The notes: generated by a model from the sequence alone, not told the origin. A stretch of 64,000 nt of DNA from Chondrus crispus (GCF_000350225.1 NW_005178559.1:334316-398315); one strand, 5' to 3'. Counted from the first letter of the stretch, positions 41,617 to 51,337 are shown. Numbers and translations are program-made.

Positions 41617-42779
41617 TACTTGGAGCTAGACCTGGAAGAGCCTGAGCCACCTGAGTTGGGGTTCCGCGGCGGATAACGCTGTGCCCCTTTTCCTGAGAGT
41701 CCCCTTGAGACACGTCCTGTAGCCTGTGTTCCTGAGTTGCGAGCAGCTTGATTGTTGAACTCCTTGTCGTAGGCCTGGGAGCGGAGTTCGGCAAACTTTT
41801 CCTTGGTGTCCCTGTAGAGTTGGGAGACGTAGGGCTGATCTTGCTCAAGTAAGTACTTCTGGAAAAGTGCCGCCTCGGACTTGCCAGATTCAACAGAGTT
41901 GGAGAAGAAGTCGACTCGTTCCTGCACCCGTTCGTATGAGGCTTGGAGATAGTGGTGTAGGACTGAAAAGGCCTCAGTAGTGGCTTGAGTGTTTCCAGTG
42001 GACAAAGCCTCCGCCACTTTGTGAGATGCGGCGAGGGCAGTTGCCCTGTTGTAACCGATGTTCCAGAGTACCTCAGCTTCGCAACCGTCCCTTGTATCCG
42101 ATTTCTTGATGCGCCCGAATAGCTTCTCAGTTTCGGGAATGAAGCGTTTGGACGGGAATGGGGCCTGGTTAACAGGTTTCTGGAAGAGGTTGAGTTTCTC
42201 AGTTTCCCCGTATGGTTGGCGTGTGGCGACGGTGTCAGCGATTTCTTGAGCAGTCGGAGCTGGAAGAGTAAACTGAAGTTCCCGGTCGGCGTAGACGGCG
42301 TGAACAGATGTGAGCTGCGGTGGGGCAGGGCCCGAGTGGGGGGTCCTGGCACCCGGTTGCTCGGCGGCTGGTGAAACCGGCGGAGCGGCTGGATCCTCAG
42401 CGGTAGCGGCAGTAGGGGCCGTACTAGCGGGGCGGTTCTCGAGCAGCGACAGAATCTGGGGGACCTGCGTTTCCAACGAGTTGACCTTGATGACGAAAGC
42501 AGCAGATGGAGGGCGACTGGTAGAAGGCTGGTTTTCCAGAGTTGGCACTGGGCCAGAGATGCCTGCGGATCCGGACGAAGATTGTTCTTCTTCAGCATTA
42601 GGCATAATGCGCAAGTCGTTGACAGCCGGCCGTGACGATGATCCGTCTGGAGCTTGTTGAGTTGTGAAACGAGAACAAGCGACGACTTGAGGAAGAGAGA
42701 AGAGTGGTGAGAGAGTTTTTGACGTGCCTCTCTTATACAGCCCTGTTTTCGGACAGTGGCCGAATTTCATTTCTGCCAA
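41616..42779 (-). CDS. DIRS-type gag-like ORF
   Basis: 387 codons beginning inside the terminal repeat (MAEMKFGHCPKTGLYKRGT). The central part has a Pro/Ala-rich linker and an alpha-helical region (LNLFQKPVNQAPFPSKRFIP, YNRATALAASHKVAEAL, FALLHHYLQ-like). The Gly/Ser/Arg-rich end (RNPNSGGSGSSRSSSK) is typical of nucleic-acid-binding gag tails. No zinc knuckle. Function by position and composition only. Confidence 0.75.
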   Translation of the reverse strand: MAEMKFGHCPKTGLYKRGTSKTLSPLFSLPQVVACSRFTTQQAPDGSSSRPAVNDLRIMPNAEEEQSSSGSAGISGPVPTLENQPSTSRPPSAAFVIKVNSLETQVPQILSLLENRPASTAPTAATAEDPAAPPVSPAAEQPGARTPHSGPAPPQLTSVHAVYADRELQFTLPAPTAQEIADTVATRQPYGETEKLNLFQKPVNQAPFPSKRFIPETEKLFGRIKKSDTRDGCEAEVLWNIGYNRATALAASHKVAEALSTGNTQATTEAFSVLHHYLQASYERVQERVDFFSNSVESGKSEAALFQKYLLEQDQPYVSQLYRDTKEKFAELRSQAYDKEFNNQAARNSGTQATGRVSRGLSGKGAQRYPPRNPNSGGSGSSRSSSK

Positions 42780-43137
42780 GTTCCATGACGCGAATCAAGA
42801 ATCATTTCCAAGTCATAGTGGGGGTGCCAAACCATGGCGTGTGACTTGGCGCTGATTCTTTTTCTGCCAAGTTTCATTACGCGAATGAAGAATCATTCCC
42901 AAGTCATATTAGGACTTGGTGCTGATTTTTGTTTTGCCAAGTTTCATTACGCGAATGAAGAATCATTCCCCAAATCATGGCGTGTGGCTTGGCGCTGACT
43001 TGTCGCCAAGTCATCCTGACTTGGATTTGTACGGCTGAAATGGTCCACTTGTTTTCCACTTTCTGCTGAGTTGTCGTGCGTTCCAACCGAAAAGCCCCCT
43101 TGTCCAGATTCACCTTTCAATTGCCAATGAATGCACT
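42671..43137 (-). repeat. 5' terminal direct repeat of the DIRS-type element
   Basis: Equal in length to 38158-38624 and nearly identical. Holds the presumed promoter and the first codons of gag (ATG at 42779). Confidence 0.85.
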
Positions 43138-43254
43138 AAAATGCCATTAAATTTCGTGAAATTGAGTCAAAATTGGGGGTTTTTTGTACAAGAAAGGGTT
43201 TATTGCTTTCATTCGATTGCTCATGCCTACGTAGCTCTCCCTCCCCCTCATCCA

Positions 43255-44970
43255 CTACTCCTCCTTACCCGCTGAGTGATCACCACTGATCGCCGCCTTC
43301 ATCAGTCCACTCCCCAGTGCCCCCAGACTTGACCTCGGACCAGCCCCACCCGCCTCGTCCGACTTATTCGCACCGGCACTCAAGTCCCGTTCCACGTCCA
43401 CATAGCTATCACCTACAAAGCTTGGTAGCCTGCTCTGCCCCACCTTTGCCGACGAGATCGTCAGCGCCGTCATCGACAAAAAGTCGATTACGTACACCAC
43501 GTACATCATCCGGCTCGTCTCGATGTTCCTCCCGAGCATGGCGGGTCGCCACACGCGCGCCCGGTAGTTGAGCCCGACCAGTATGTAGAACACCAGCTCG
43601 CAACCAAACACGAAAAGGTCCTCCTGATCGCGCGCCTTGAGCACCGCACAGAAGATCACACCGATGAACACAGGGAACACCACCGCCGCGGCCAGCTGCA
43701 GAATCACAAACATGCTCTCCGACGCCTCGTACAACGTCTGCAGCGGGTCCTGCTGCAACAGAATCCCGGCGATGCAAAGCCCGCTCGAAAACGCCGTCAG
43801 AAACACGTTCCCTAGTAGCACGTATTGCCGCAGCGACACCGACTTGGTCACCGTCACTACTGTCGACATCGTCACGAACACGGGAAACCCGATCAGCCCG
43901 ATACAAAGCATCAGCGCCACGACGCTGCCATACTGGGACGGCAGCAGATGATCCACGCTCTTCTCCACGCGCTTCTCCAGCAGCGCGAGCCGGTGCCTCA
44001 TCTTGGTCACCTTGGGCGCCATATACTTCCTGGCGTAGAACTTCATGGCGTCCGTTTCCGGCGTCTCGACCAGAATGGCCGCCCTCTCCGCGCGCTGCCT
44101 GATCCACAGCCCGAGGTCAGGGTGCTGGATCTTCTCCTGTAGGTCGTGCAGTGTCTTCTGCTCCTCGTCCAGGATCTGCCCGAGCACCTGCTTCTCCTCA
44201 TACAATTCATCAAACGCGCGCTTCCGCTCCTCGATCGCCGAGTTCAGCTCCTCCTTCTCGTTGTGATACTCTGTGCGCTCCGCCTCTAGCTTCTGCTCAT
44301 ACGCATCCCTCGACTGCTCCATCTCCATGCGCGCGGCCTCCGCGTCCTCCTTCTGGCCCTCCAGCGTGCGCGTCAGAAGCGTGACCTTCGCCTTGAGCGC
44401 ATCCGCCTCCTTCTTCCGCTCCTCTGCCTCCCTTTTGCTCTCCTGCACCTCCTTCTGCACAGCCGCGACCTTCTCCTCAGCGGCCTCGGCCCTCTTCCTC
44501 GCAGCGTCGTGTTCGTCGGGTTGGTCAGGCCTGGGCACGTCCCTCTCCGCGCGCGGCGGGGCGACCATGCCCGGCGGGGGCGCGGCATCGACGGGGCGTT
44601 TGTCGTCGCTGCCGTGAAAGACGGCGGTGTCCGGGACGTCTCGCAGGGTCTCGCGCTCCATGTGCTTGAGCTCGGCCAGCTCCTTGTCCGTGAGGCTCAG
44701 GCTCTTGAGGGTGTCCGTGAGGGTGTCGCGGCCGGGCTTTGCGCGGGCCTGGCGGCGCAGAGGGTCGTCCTTGAGACCCAGCTCCTCGATGTCAGCTTTG
44801 GAGAGAGCGATGGAGTCCGATTCGTCGTCGGGGTCGTCGTCCAGGGCGCGCGCGCAGCAGCAGAGGGCCAGCGCAAGCAGGAGGTGGAGGAGGAGCGGGA
44901 GGGCGCCGCGCCACGTGCGCAGGCGCGCCATGGGGAGAAAGCGGTGCGGAAGGGGAAGGTGCGGATGCAA
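43255..44970 (-). CDS. Secretory-pathway membrane protein with coiled coil and multi-pass C terminus
   Basis: 571 codons, family not recognised. The N terminus has a signal-like segment (ALPLLLHLLLALALCCCARA); Met 44931 (MARLRTW) may be the real start. An acidic stretch (DDDPDDESD) follows, then a long Glu/Lys/Arg-rich coiled coil (about residues 150-290). After that come about five hydrophobic segments: SVVALMLCIGLIGFPVFV, LGNVFLTAFSSGLCIAGILL, VILQLAAAVVFPVFIGVIF, LFVFGCELVFYILVG, YVVYVIDFLSMTALTI. The tail is Ser/Gly-rich. A lumenal coiled coil anchored by a polytopic domain is likely, perhaps in the ER. A partial inverted copy lies at 46425-47018. Confidence 0.8.
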   Translation of the reverse strand: MHPHLPLPHRFLPMARLRTWRGALPLLLHLLLALALCCCARALDDDPDDESDSIALSKADIEELGLKDDPLRRQARAKPGRDTLTDTLKSLSLTDKELAELKHMERETLRDVPDTAVFHGSDDKRPVDAAPPPGMVAPPRAERDVPRPDQPDEHDAARKRAEAAEEKVAAVQKEVQESKREAEERKKEADALKAKVTLLTRTLEGQKEDAEAARMEMEQSRDAYEQKLEAERTEYHNEKEELNSAIEERKRAFDELYEEKQVLGQILDEEQKTLHDLQEKIQHPDLGLWIRQRAERAAILVETPETDAMKFYARKYMAPKVTKMRHRLALLEKRVEKSVDHLLPSQYGSVVALMLCIGLIGFPVFVTMSTVVTVTKSVSLRQYVLLGNVFLTAFSSGLCIAGILLQQDPLQTLYEASESMFVILQLAAAVVFPVFIGVIFCAVLKARDQEDLFVFGCELVFYILVGLNYRARVWRPAMLGRNIETSRMMYVVYVIDFLSMTALTISSAKVGQSRLPSFVGDSYVDVERDLSAGANKSDEAGGAGPRSSLGALGSGLMKAAISGDHSAGKEE

Positions 44971-45331
44971 GGTGGGATGGGCGGGCGCGATGTAGTGCGG
45001 TTCGGTCGGGCGGGGTCGGCGGATTTAGAGACCGCCGGAGTGTCGGGTGGGTGAACGGAAGGCGGGCCGAACGCAGGGAGAGGAAACCAGCAATGAAAAA
45101 GTAAGGCATGGGCGATTCTCGGCATGCGGCGCGGTTATTTATGGGGCACAAACGGGAGGCCGCGTCGTGGTCGACTTGAATTCAAGTGGAAAATAGGGAC
45201 GACTGGACAATAGTGTAAGTACTGTAGTTTATGGAATTTGGGACCGCCCTTCTCCAACGGTCCAGGCGCAGCCGGCCGCGATCGCGCAGTGCTTCGAGAC
45301 CCCGATATCAGCTAAATACCCTCCTTCCTGC
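44971..45331. other. Intergenic, upstream of the membrane-protein gene
   Basis: No gene. An A/T element CCATAAATAA (reverse strand, about 45142-45133), about 165 bp before the ATG, is a TATA candidate. GTACTGTAG occurs at 45219. Confidence 0.4.
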
Positions 45332-46425
45332 CTACTCAAAACTAAACTTGGCGTACTTGTCCTTAATACTCGCATACTTGTCGCGAATGGCAAGCATGTC
45401 CCTCTGCAGAGCCTCGGGCACCAGCGTGCCGCCGTTCTTCCCGACGGCTATCGTACCCTCATGCTCCAGCTATCCGGCCGTGTAGATCCTGCCGAGGCCC
45501 TTGGGATCCTTCTCCGACTCGCGCAGCTGGCGCAAAAACTTGCCCATGTTGTTCTTGAACTCGCCCACGGGCAGGAATCGCTCCACGTCGATCGCGATGA
45601 AGAAGTGGCCCAGCGGCATCGCCTTCTTGTTCCCCGTAGCCTTGTCCACGCCGCTCAAATCCGGGCTCGTGGTCCCGCTGCACAACGCCGATGACAAAAG
45701 CTCCACTACCGTCGCGTATCCGTACCCCTTGTACCCTCCCATGTCGGTGCCGACACCCCCCAGCGGGGCGAGCGAGCAGTAGCCCGTCTGCAAGTCCTTC
45801 AGAATACCGTCCGTGTCCGTCCGGACGTTGCCGTCACGATCGACGACCTGGCCCGGCGGCGTGGGCTTGCCCTCCCTCGCGTACTTTTCAATCTTGCCTC
45901 TCTGGTTGACGCTAGTAGCACAATCCAAGATAAACGGAAACGGGTCATCACTGGGCATGCCAAACGTGATAGGATTGGTGCCCAGCATCGGCTGCACGCC
46001 AAACGTCGGGGCGATGGAGGGCCTAGCATTGGTGCCCGTAATCCCGATGCACCCGTGCTCCTGTGCCTTATCCACGTAGTACCCTGCCGCGCCATAATGC
46101 GTGCTATTCCTCGTGACGACCATGGCCAAGCCATGCTTCTTCGCCTTCTCAATGCACATATCCATACATTTGGGCCCGATGTACAGCCCCAGGCCTCCGT
46201 GCCCGTCAACCACGGCGGTAGTCTCCGTCTCAACGATGACCTCGAACGGGGCGGTAGGCTTCAAAATGCCGGCGAGAATGCGATCGATATAGATGGGCTT
46301 GAGGCGGCCGATGCCATGCGTGGACACGCCATGCAAGTCCGCCCACTCGAGCACCTCGGCGGCGACGGCGGCCTCGGGCGGCGGCACGCCGGCGGCCACC
46401 AGCGCGTCCTGCATGAAGGCGCGCA
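45332..46425 (-). pseudogene. Malate/L-lactate dehydrogenase-family (Ldh_2) gene, 5' cut and nonsense-interrupted
   Basis: The family uses NAD(P) to oxidise 2-hydroxy acids such as malate, lactate or ureidoglycolate. Present: ADLHGVSTHGIGRL, VVDGHGGLGLYIG, VVTRNSTHYGAAGYYV, PMLGTNPITFGMPS, GGYKGYGYATVVELLSSAL. The frame before Met 46414 reads VQLRAFM, the usual family start, then ends at the breakpoint of the inverted duplication at about 46425, so the native start and promoter are gone. TAG at 45472-45470 interrupts the C terminus, after which the same frame runs on (GTIAVGKNGGTLVPEALQ, DMLAIRDKYASI) to TAG 45334-45332. Probably a dead copy, although 314 codons remain open. Confidence 0.78.
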
Positions 46426-47018
46426 GTTGTACGAGGCGTCAGAGAGCATGTTTGTGATTCTGCAGCTGGCCGCGGCGGTGATGTTCCCTGTGTTCATCGG
46501 TGTGATCTTCTGTGCGGTGCTCAAGGCGCACGATCAGGAGGACCTTTTCGTGTTTGGTTGCGAGCTGGTGTTCTACATACTGGTCGGGTCCAACTACCGG
46601 GCGCGCGTGTGGCGACCCGCCATGCTCGGGAGGAACATCGAGACGAGTCGGATGATGTACGTGGTGTACGTAATCGACTTTTTGTCGATGACGGCGCTGA
46701 CGATCTCGTCGGCAAAGGTGGAGCAGAGCAGGCTACCAAGCTTTGTAGGTGATAGCTATGTGGACGTTGAACGGGACTCGAGTGCCGGGACGGGACTCGA
46801 GTGCCAGAACGGGACTCGAGTGCCGGTGCGAATAAGTCGGACGGGGCGGTTGGGGCTGGTCCGAGGTCAAGTCTGGGGGCACTGGGGAGTGGACTGATGA
46901 AGGCGGGCGATCAGTGGTGATCACTCGGCGGATAAGGAGGAGTAGTGGGTGAGGGGGAGAGGGAGAGCTACGTAGGAGCAATCGAATGAAAGCAATAAAC
47001 CCTTTCTTGTACAAAAAT
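46425..47018 (+). pseudogene. Inverted partial copy of the membrane-protein gene 3' end
   Basis: Matches 43183-43740 in opposite orientation: LYEASESMFVILQLAAAVMF through LPSFVGDSYVDVERD. In it ACTCGAGTGCC(G/A)G(G/A)ACGGG, a 19-bp unit present once in the parent, is repeated (46776-46794, 46795-46813 and partial 46814 on). The 38 added bases shift the frame so the tail ends at 46897. The match goes past the stop through the A/T-rich 3' end. No promoter of its own is visible. Confidence 0.88.
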
Positions 47019-47106
47019 AAAATTGAATGACAACGGTATGTATGGGTGTGAAGTCTGGCGATCTACACCCACGCAGGAAATTCGATCATGGACATACAGC
47101 ACGTAC

Positions 47107-47595
47107 TCAATTCTCCAGTGGAAGACTGGCGGCGTTCCATGCATTGTACCCACCCTCGACATTGGTTAGTTTTTCAAACCCAGCCTTCTCCAGCAAGCCG
47201 ATGGCCATCATACTCCTCCCCCCAGTCTTGCACCCGACGAGCAAATCTGCGTCCTTCGGGAACAGGTCGATGACATCTTGCACGAACGTATCAACGGGTT
47301 TTGTAAAGTCGAGTGTGACGGGGACATTGACGGCGCCAGGCGGATGGCCGGCCTGAAACTCGGGGGACGTACGAACGTCAAGATACTGCGGGGGAGACTG
47401 CTCCTGCAGCCGCTCGAAGGCCACGGCGGGGGAGGCGGAACTGAACATGGCGGTCGAGGCGGGGCGATGGACACACGTGCGGGGGAGAGTACGTCGCAAG
47501 GAGGAGTGCAAGAGAGCGGAGTGGAGAAAGGCGTACATGGCGATGGAGGACAGCGAGACGAGCATGGGGGGGCGTTGTGTAAGTTTGAAATGCAA
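47107..47595 (-). CDS. Single-domain rhodanese, probably organelle-targeted
   Basis: Sulfurtransferase domain covering about residues 55-160: QYLDVRTSPEFQAGHPPGAV, then the active-site loop CKTGGRSMMA with catalytic Cys, and VEGGYNAWNAASLP. The first 50 residues are Ser/Leu/Arg-rich and poor in acids (AFLHSALLHSSLRRTLPRTC), fitting a plastid or mitochondrial transit peptide. Met 47565 (MLVSLSSI) is an alternative start. The gene starts 21 bp from the assembly gap, so the 5' end is not certain. Confidence 0.85.
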   Translation of the reverse strand: MHFKLTQRPPMLVSLSSIAMYAFLHSALLHSSLRRTLPRTCVHRPASTAMFSSASPAVAFERLQEQSPPQYLDVRTSPEFQAGHPPGAVNVPVTLDFTKPVDTFVQDVIDLFPKDADLLVGCKTGGRSMMAIGLLEKAGFEKLTNVEGGYNAWNAASLPLEN

Positions 47596-47616
47596 GGCAT
47601 GTGCGGAGGGGGGGGC

Positions 47617-47988
47617 NNNNNNNNNNNNNNNNNNNNNNNNNNNNNNNNNNNNNNNNNNNNNNNNNNNNNNNNNNNNNNNNNNNNNNNNNNNNNNNNNNNN
47701 NNNNNNNNNNNNNNNNNNNNNNNNNNNNNNNNNNNNNNNNNNNNNNNNNNNNNNNNNNNNNNNNNNNNNNNNNNNNNNNNNNNNNNNNNNNNNNNNNNNN
47801 NNNNNNNNNNNNNNNNNNNNNNNNNNNNNNNNNNNNNNNNNNNNNNNNNNNNNNNNNNNNNNNNNNNNNNNNNNNNNNNNNNNNNNNNNNNNNNNNNNNN
47901 NNNNNNNNNNNNNNNNNNNNNNNNNNNNNNNNNNNNNNNNNNNNNNNNNNNNNNNNNNNNNNNNNNNNNNNNNNNNNNNNNNNNNNNN
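47617..47988. other. Assembly gap (372 N)
   Basis: Run of N. The next 80 bases are long C runs and poorly determined, so the true gap length and edges are uncertain. Confidence 0.99.
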
Positions 47989-48136
47989 CGCAATGCCCCC
48001 CTAAAAGGCTGGAAGGGGCCCCCCCTTTCCAAGCCCCCCCCCCCCCCCCCCCTTTTTTCCCCCCCCCCCCCGCCTCCCTGCCGCCTCCGCAGAAAAAAAA
48101 ACCGCAAATCCGCACGTGTCGTGCCCCCCCCTCCCA

Positions 48137-48143
48137 TATAAAA
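48137..48143 (+). promoter_or_regulatory. TATA box candidate of the RING-H2 gene
   Basis: TATAAAA about 150 bp upstream of the ATG at 48291, in pyrimidine-rich sequence. Confidence 0.5.
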
Positions 48144-48290
48144 ACTCAAACACATCTTCACGCCTCCCCCATCCCCACAGCCCCTGTCGCCCACCCTCCA
48201 CCTTCCCCCTTCCCCTCCCCCCTGCCACCCACGCATCCCTCCTCTCTCTCTACCAAACACACACACAACAACCCCCCGCTTTGCACAGAA

Positions 48291-50237
48291 ATGCCTTGGC
48301 ACCCATGGCCGCTCGAGGGTCCGGCCGCGCAACCGCAACCGCAACTGCAACCACACTTCCCCGCGGCCCCCTCATTGTCGCCCTTGTCGCCGTTCGACGG
48401 CGTCGTCCTGCTGGATAACTCACCCGCCGCGTCGCCGCATGTCACCCCGGAGCCTCGCCGCGCCCCGTCGCGCGAAGCGGCCGACGTCATCCTGCTCGAC
48501 ACCCCGCCGCAGCAGCCGGCCCACCCCTTCCCTGAGACCATTCTGATCGAGGACAGCCCTCGGAAGCGCCGTCGCCGCGACTCGGGAGCTTCGTCGCCAA
48601 TGCCGCCGCTCTCCCCGCCGGAGATCACCTCCCCCGTCATTGTCGTCGACGACGACGACGCCCGATCCATCCCACAGCCGCGCCGCACCCCCACCTTCTA
48701 CCAGGACTCCACCGCATCGATTGCCGGATACCGCGCCCACCGCCGTCGCGTTGCCAGACGGACAGGCCCTATGCCCCTGCCGCGCAGAAGCTTCATCGCG
48801 CCGGACGATGTCATCGCAACGGCCGCCGCGGGCCCCCGCCTTCGCCCGCTTGCCTCACCCCACGACTCCTATGCCGTTCCGACACCATCCTCCCACCCGG
48901 CGGGCCCAGCAGCACTACCCCCCGTCTCCCCTCGTCGCTCAATGCCGCGAATCCCGAGCCACCGCCCCGGCCCTGCGCTTCGTCAATATGACTCTGCGAC
49001 GAGAGCGCAAATGCCCCCCGTCAATTTGGCCAACCCGCGCCAGGCTGCGCCGACGTTGACCGCCCGCACTCGCCCCAGAAGAGCCTCACCATCTCCCAAC
49101 CAGTTCGACTTCTTTCCCGCATTGGATATTTTCAGTAACTCCAATTCCCAGCTCTCGGACCCTCCCATGATTGCGTCCATGACTGCGTCCCTGGGGCCGC
49201 CAGAGACGGACTGGCATGATACCGCCTACGACCTTCCCACCACCCTGACTGGAGCTTCATCCGATCTTCAATTCGAAAGGAGGTTGCCGGCCTTCTATCA
49301 TGCCATTCACACATTTGAAGAATCTCCACAGAGACCTATCTCGGATACCAGCCAGTCTGCGTCCTCCACTGTGCCGCTATCGAATTCGAATGCGGCAGGC
49401 CCGAGCCCGGCCAGTGTTCGCGCTTCGCTTCGTTCGGCCGATTATCGCCATCGTGCCGCTCGTCACATCGCCGTTCGGGCCATGCAGCAATCTGCCCTTC
49501 GTCCTCAACGCAGTTATGGAGGTCTTGCTGCTCGCGGGCTTTCTCACACCAACCGATCGCTTGGGGCGGCTGGTCCCTCTGAACTCCAGTCGAGACTCCC
49601 GGGTGCATCTTCAACCCGCAACTCTGTGGAGTCTGGCGTCCGCCATGCAATCAGGGAGGTTAGGAATGCGAGCTACTTATTGGAAACCACAGATTCCGCC
49701 AGAAACCGCCGTCGGGGCACAAGATCTCGGTCGGTCGAGACCCGTAGTACTTTGGGCTTCGACTTTTTGCGCGAGGGTCACGCGAGTGACTCAGCCGGCA
49801 GGCCTCGCCGCTCGAATGATCCCTTTATATCGCGTCGGGGTCGCGGTCGAAGGGGTTCGCAATCTCCTTTCTTCGCTAGTCATCACACTGTTCCCTTCGT
49901 GGCTACGGTCGAGTGGGCCCTCCAGGGAGATCGTCTGGACTACGAGAATTTGATTCGGTTGGATGAACAGCTCATGAGAGACAAGAACCGCGCCGACACT
50001 TCGCAGATTGACTCTCTGCCGATGCAAAAGGCCACCACTGCCGACAAGGAGATTAGGTGTTGCGTTTGCATGTGCGATGTCGAAGAGGGCGAGGAACTTC
50101 GCGTGCTGCCTTGCTCGCACAAGTACCACAAAAAATGTATCGACGAATGGCTCACTTACAATGGCTGTTGCCCAGTGGACAAAAAGCGAATTGCCCCACC
50201 GAGGTCGCGTCGGCGATGCCCTGCCCACAGCGGCTAA
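48291..50237 (+). CDS. RING-H2 protein, long disordered N terminus, Rbx1-like C3H2C2D finger
   Basis: 648 codons from Met 48291 (MPWHPWPLEG); the open frame upstream crosses the N gap and is not coding. Residues 1-530 are Pro/Ser/Arg-rich and low in hydrophobics, with acidic-hydrophobic patches repeated three to four times (GVVLLDNSP, DVILLDTPP, TILIEDSP, PVIVVDDDD), which resemble SUMO-interacting motifs. The C-terminal RING-H2 (about residues 590-632) is CX2CX14CXHX2HX2CX10CX2D: CCVC...CSHKYHKKC...CPVD. The last ligand is Asp, as in Rbx1. A ubiquitin or SUMO-directed ubiquitin ligase is inferred. Confidence 0.85.
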   Translation: MPWHPWPLEGPAAQPQPQLQPHFPAAPSLSPLSPFDGVVLLDNSPAASPHVTPEPRRAPSREAADVILLDTPPQQPAHPFPETILIEDSPRKRRRRDSGASSPMPPLSPPEITSPVIVVDDDDARSIPQPRRTPTFYQDSTASIAGYRAHRRRVARRTGPMPLPRRSFIAPDDVIATAAAGPRLRPLASPHDSYAVPTPSSHPAGPAALPPVSPRRSMPRIPSHRPGPALRQYDSATRAQMPPVNLANPRQAAPTLTARTRPRRASPSPNQFDFFPALDIFSNSNSQLSDPPMIASMTASLGPPETDWHDTAYDLPTTLTGASSDLQFERRLPAFYHAIHTFEESPQRPISDTSQSASSTVPLSNSNAAGPSPASVRASLRSADYRHRAARHIAVRAMQQSALRPQRSYGGLAARGLSHTNRSLGAAGPSELQSRLPGASSTRNSVESGVRHAIREVRNASYLLETTDSARNRRRGTRSRSVETRSTLGFDFLREGHASDSAGRPRRSNDPFISRRGRGRRGSQSPFFASHHTVPFVATVEWALQGDRLDYENLIRLDEQLMRDKNRADTSQIDSLPMQKATTADKEIRCCVCMCDVEEGEELRVLPCSHKYHKKCIDEWLTYNGCCPVDKKRIAPPRSRRRCPAHSG

Positions 50238-50947
50238 TGCTGATGCAGTCAGCCAGGTACATGCTATCACACGGAAACAAAGATGCACAGGTCGTGCTTG
50301 TTACGGCATAGTTTTAGATGGAGAGTCTGTGGTGGTGGTTTGTGGCGCAAAAGTCCACGAGCGGCCTGAGAGTTGGAAGAGGACGCAGGAGAGACGTTTA
50401 GTGTTGAGTTCTGTGGCTTTGTTAACGTATACGCAAGCTGATCGAGATGTATCGTAGTAAAATTACCGTTTGCTCTATCCCTCAATGGAAATGTCAGATC
50501 CAATTGTGGAAGAGAGGTCACGACATTACAACTTGTGATCCAGGCTCTTTGACTGTTGTGCCAGTAGAGGGCATTGCTGGGAACGCTCATAGTTGGCCCC
50601 GCTCTTCGCCATTCCTCTTGTGCTGACATCGAATAGGAGCAGTTTTGTGCTAGAGAATCGTTCTGGTCGGTCAACTATGCCGATGAGTCGATCGGTGCGG
50701 TCAGCTCGCAAGGCACTGTGCTTTGAAAACGAAATTGCGTGTTTTTGATTATCGAGATGACAACTTTCCAGCAACAAAGATGTTTCGCGAAATGGTGCGG
50801 AACTGGTACGACGTAGATTGCGAAAGCGAACATGAAGCAATGGGTGGCAGACAACAACAGACACGATTTACTTTCCGTGAAGCTCTATCTACTCGGAGGC
50901 CGAAGAAATGAAATATGCAACGCAGTCAGTGCCAGCCGAGTATGCTT
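50238..50947. other. Intergenic, RING gene to uS8 gene
   Basis: Convergent 3' regions of two genes. No further gene seen. Confidence 0.5.
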
Positions 50948-51337
50948 CTAATAAAAGAAGCCAAGGATCTTGCCTCCAGTGTGCTTTCGTCTGGCCTCCT
51001 CATGGTCCATGATTCCGTAGGACGTGGTGAGCATGATGAAACCAAACTGACGGGACGGGAGCAAGTTGGTGACCCACTTCTCGATCTCGTTAACGGAAAC
51101 ATCGAAGCGAGGCGAGATGACGCCGCACTTATTGAGGCGGCCGATAAGGTTGACGACGATCTTGCCCGCGCGATGATCGTCGACGACCTCGAACTCGCCG
51201 ATGTAGCCGTGGGTCTGCATCACCTGCAGAAACTTGATGATCACCTTGGACGACGGGCGTAGGAGCACCTGGCGCTTGCCGCGCTTTTCGGCGTTCGCGA
51301 GCGTTTTGAGGGCATCGCCCAATACTGACATGCGCAT
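50948..51337 (-). CDS. RPS15A: 40S ribosomal protein uS8 (S15A)
   Basis: 129 residues, one fewer than the usual 130. Nearly every family block is present: [87 protein letters not shown]. Small-subunit protein binding the central domain of 18S rRNA. Intronless here. The N terminus MRMSVL matches family MVRMNVL, so Met 51337 is sound. Confidence 0.98.
   Translation of the reverse strand: MRMSVLGDALKTLANAEKRGKRQVLLRPSSKVIIKFLQVMQTHGYIGEFEVVDDHRAGKIVVNLIGRLNKCGVISPRFDVSVNEIEKWVTNLLPSRQFGFIMLTTSYGIMDHEEARRKHTGGKILGFFY

Larger units (their letters stand above)
38158..43137 (-). mobile_element. DIRS-type tyrosine-recombinase retroelement with direct terminal repeats
   Basis: 4.98 kb on the reverse strand: gag-like ORF, RT/RNase H ORF, tyrosine recombinase ORF, between 467-bp direct repeats (38158-38624 and 42671-43137) differing at only about five positions by eye, so the insertion is recent. 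There is no integrase. The gag start lies in one repeat and the recombinase stop in the other. Confidence 0.85.

Noticed and set aside
38819..42598. A 1259-codon reverse-strand open frame
   Set aside because: Its first 900 codons run out of frame over the gag and RT ORFs and are Ser/Pro/Arg-rich shadow sequence. Only the last part (from about 39718) is real, the tyrosine recombinase N-terminal half.
47601..48290. Open frame running through the N gap into the RING gene
   Set aside because: Unknown bases have no stops. Coding character starts at ATG 48291 after a TATA box and C-rich leader.
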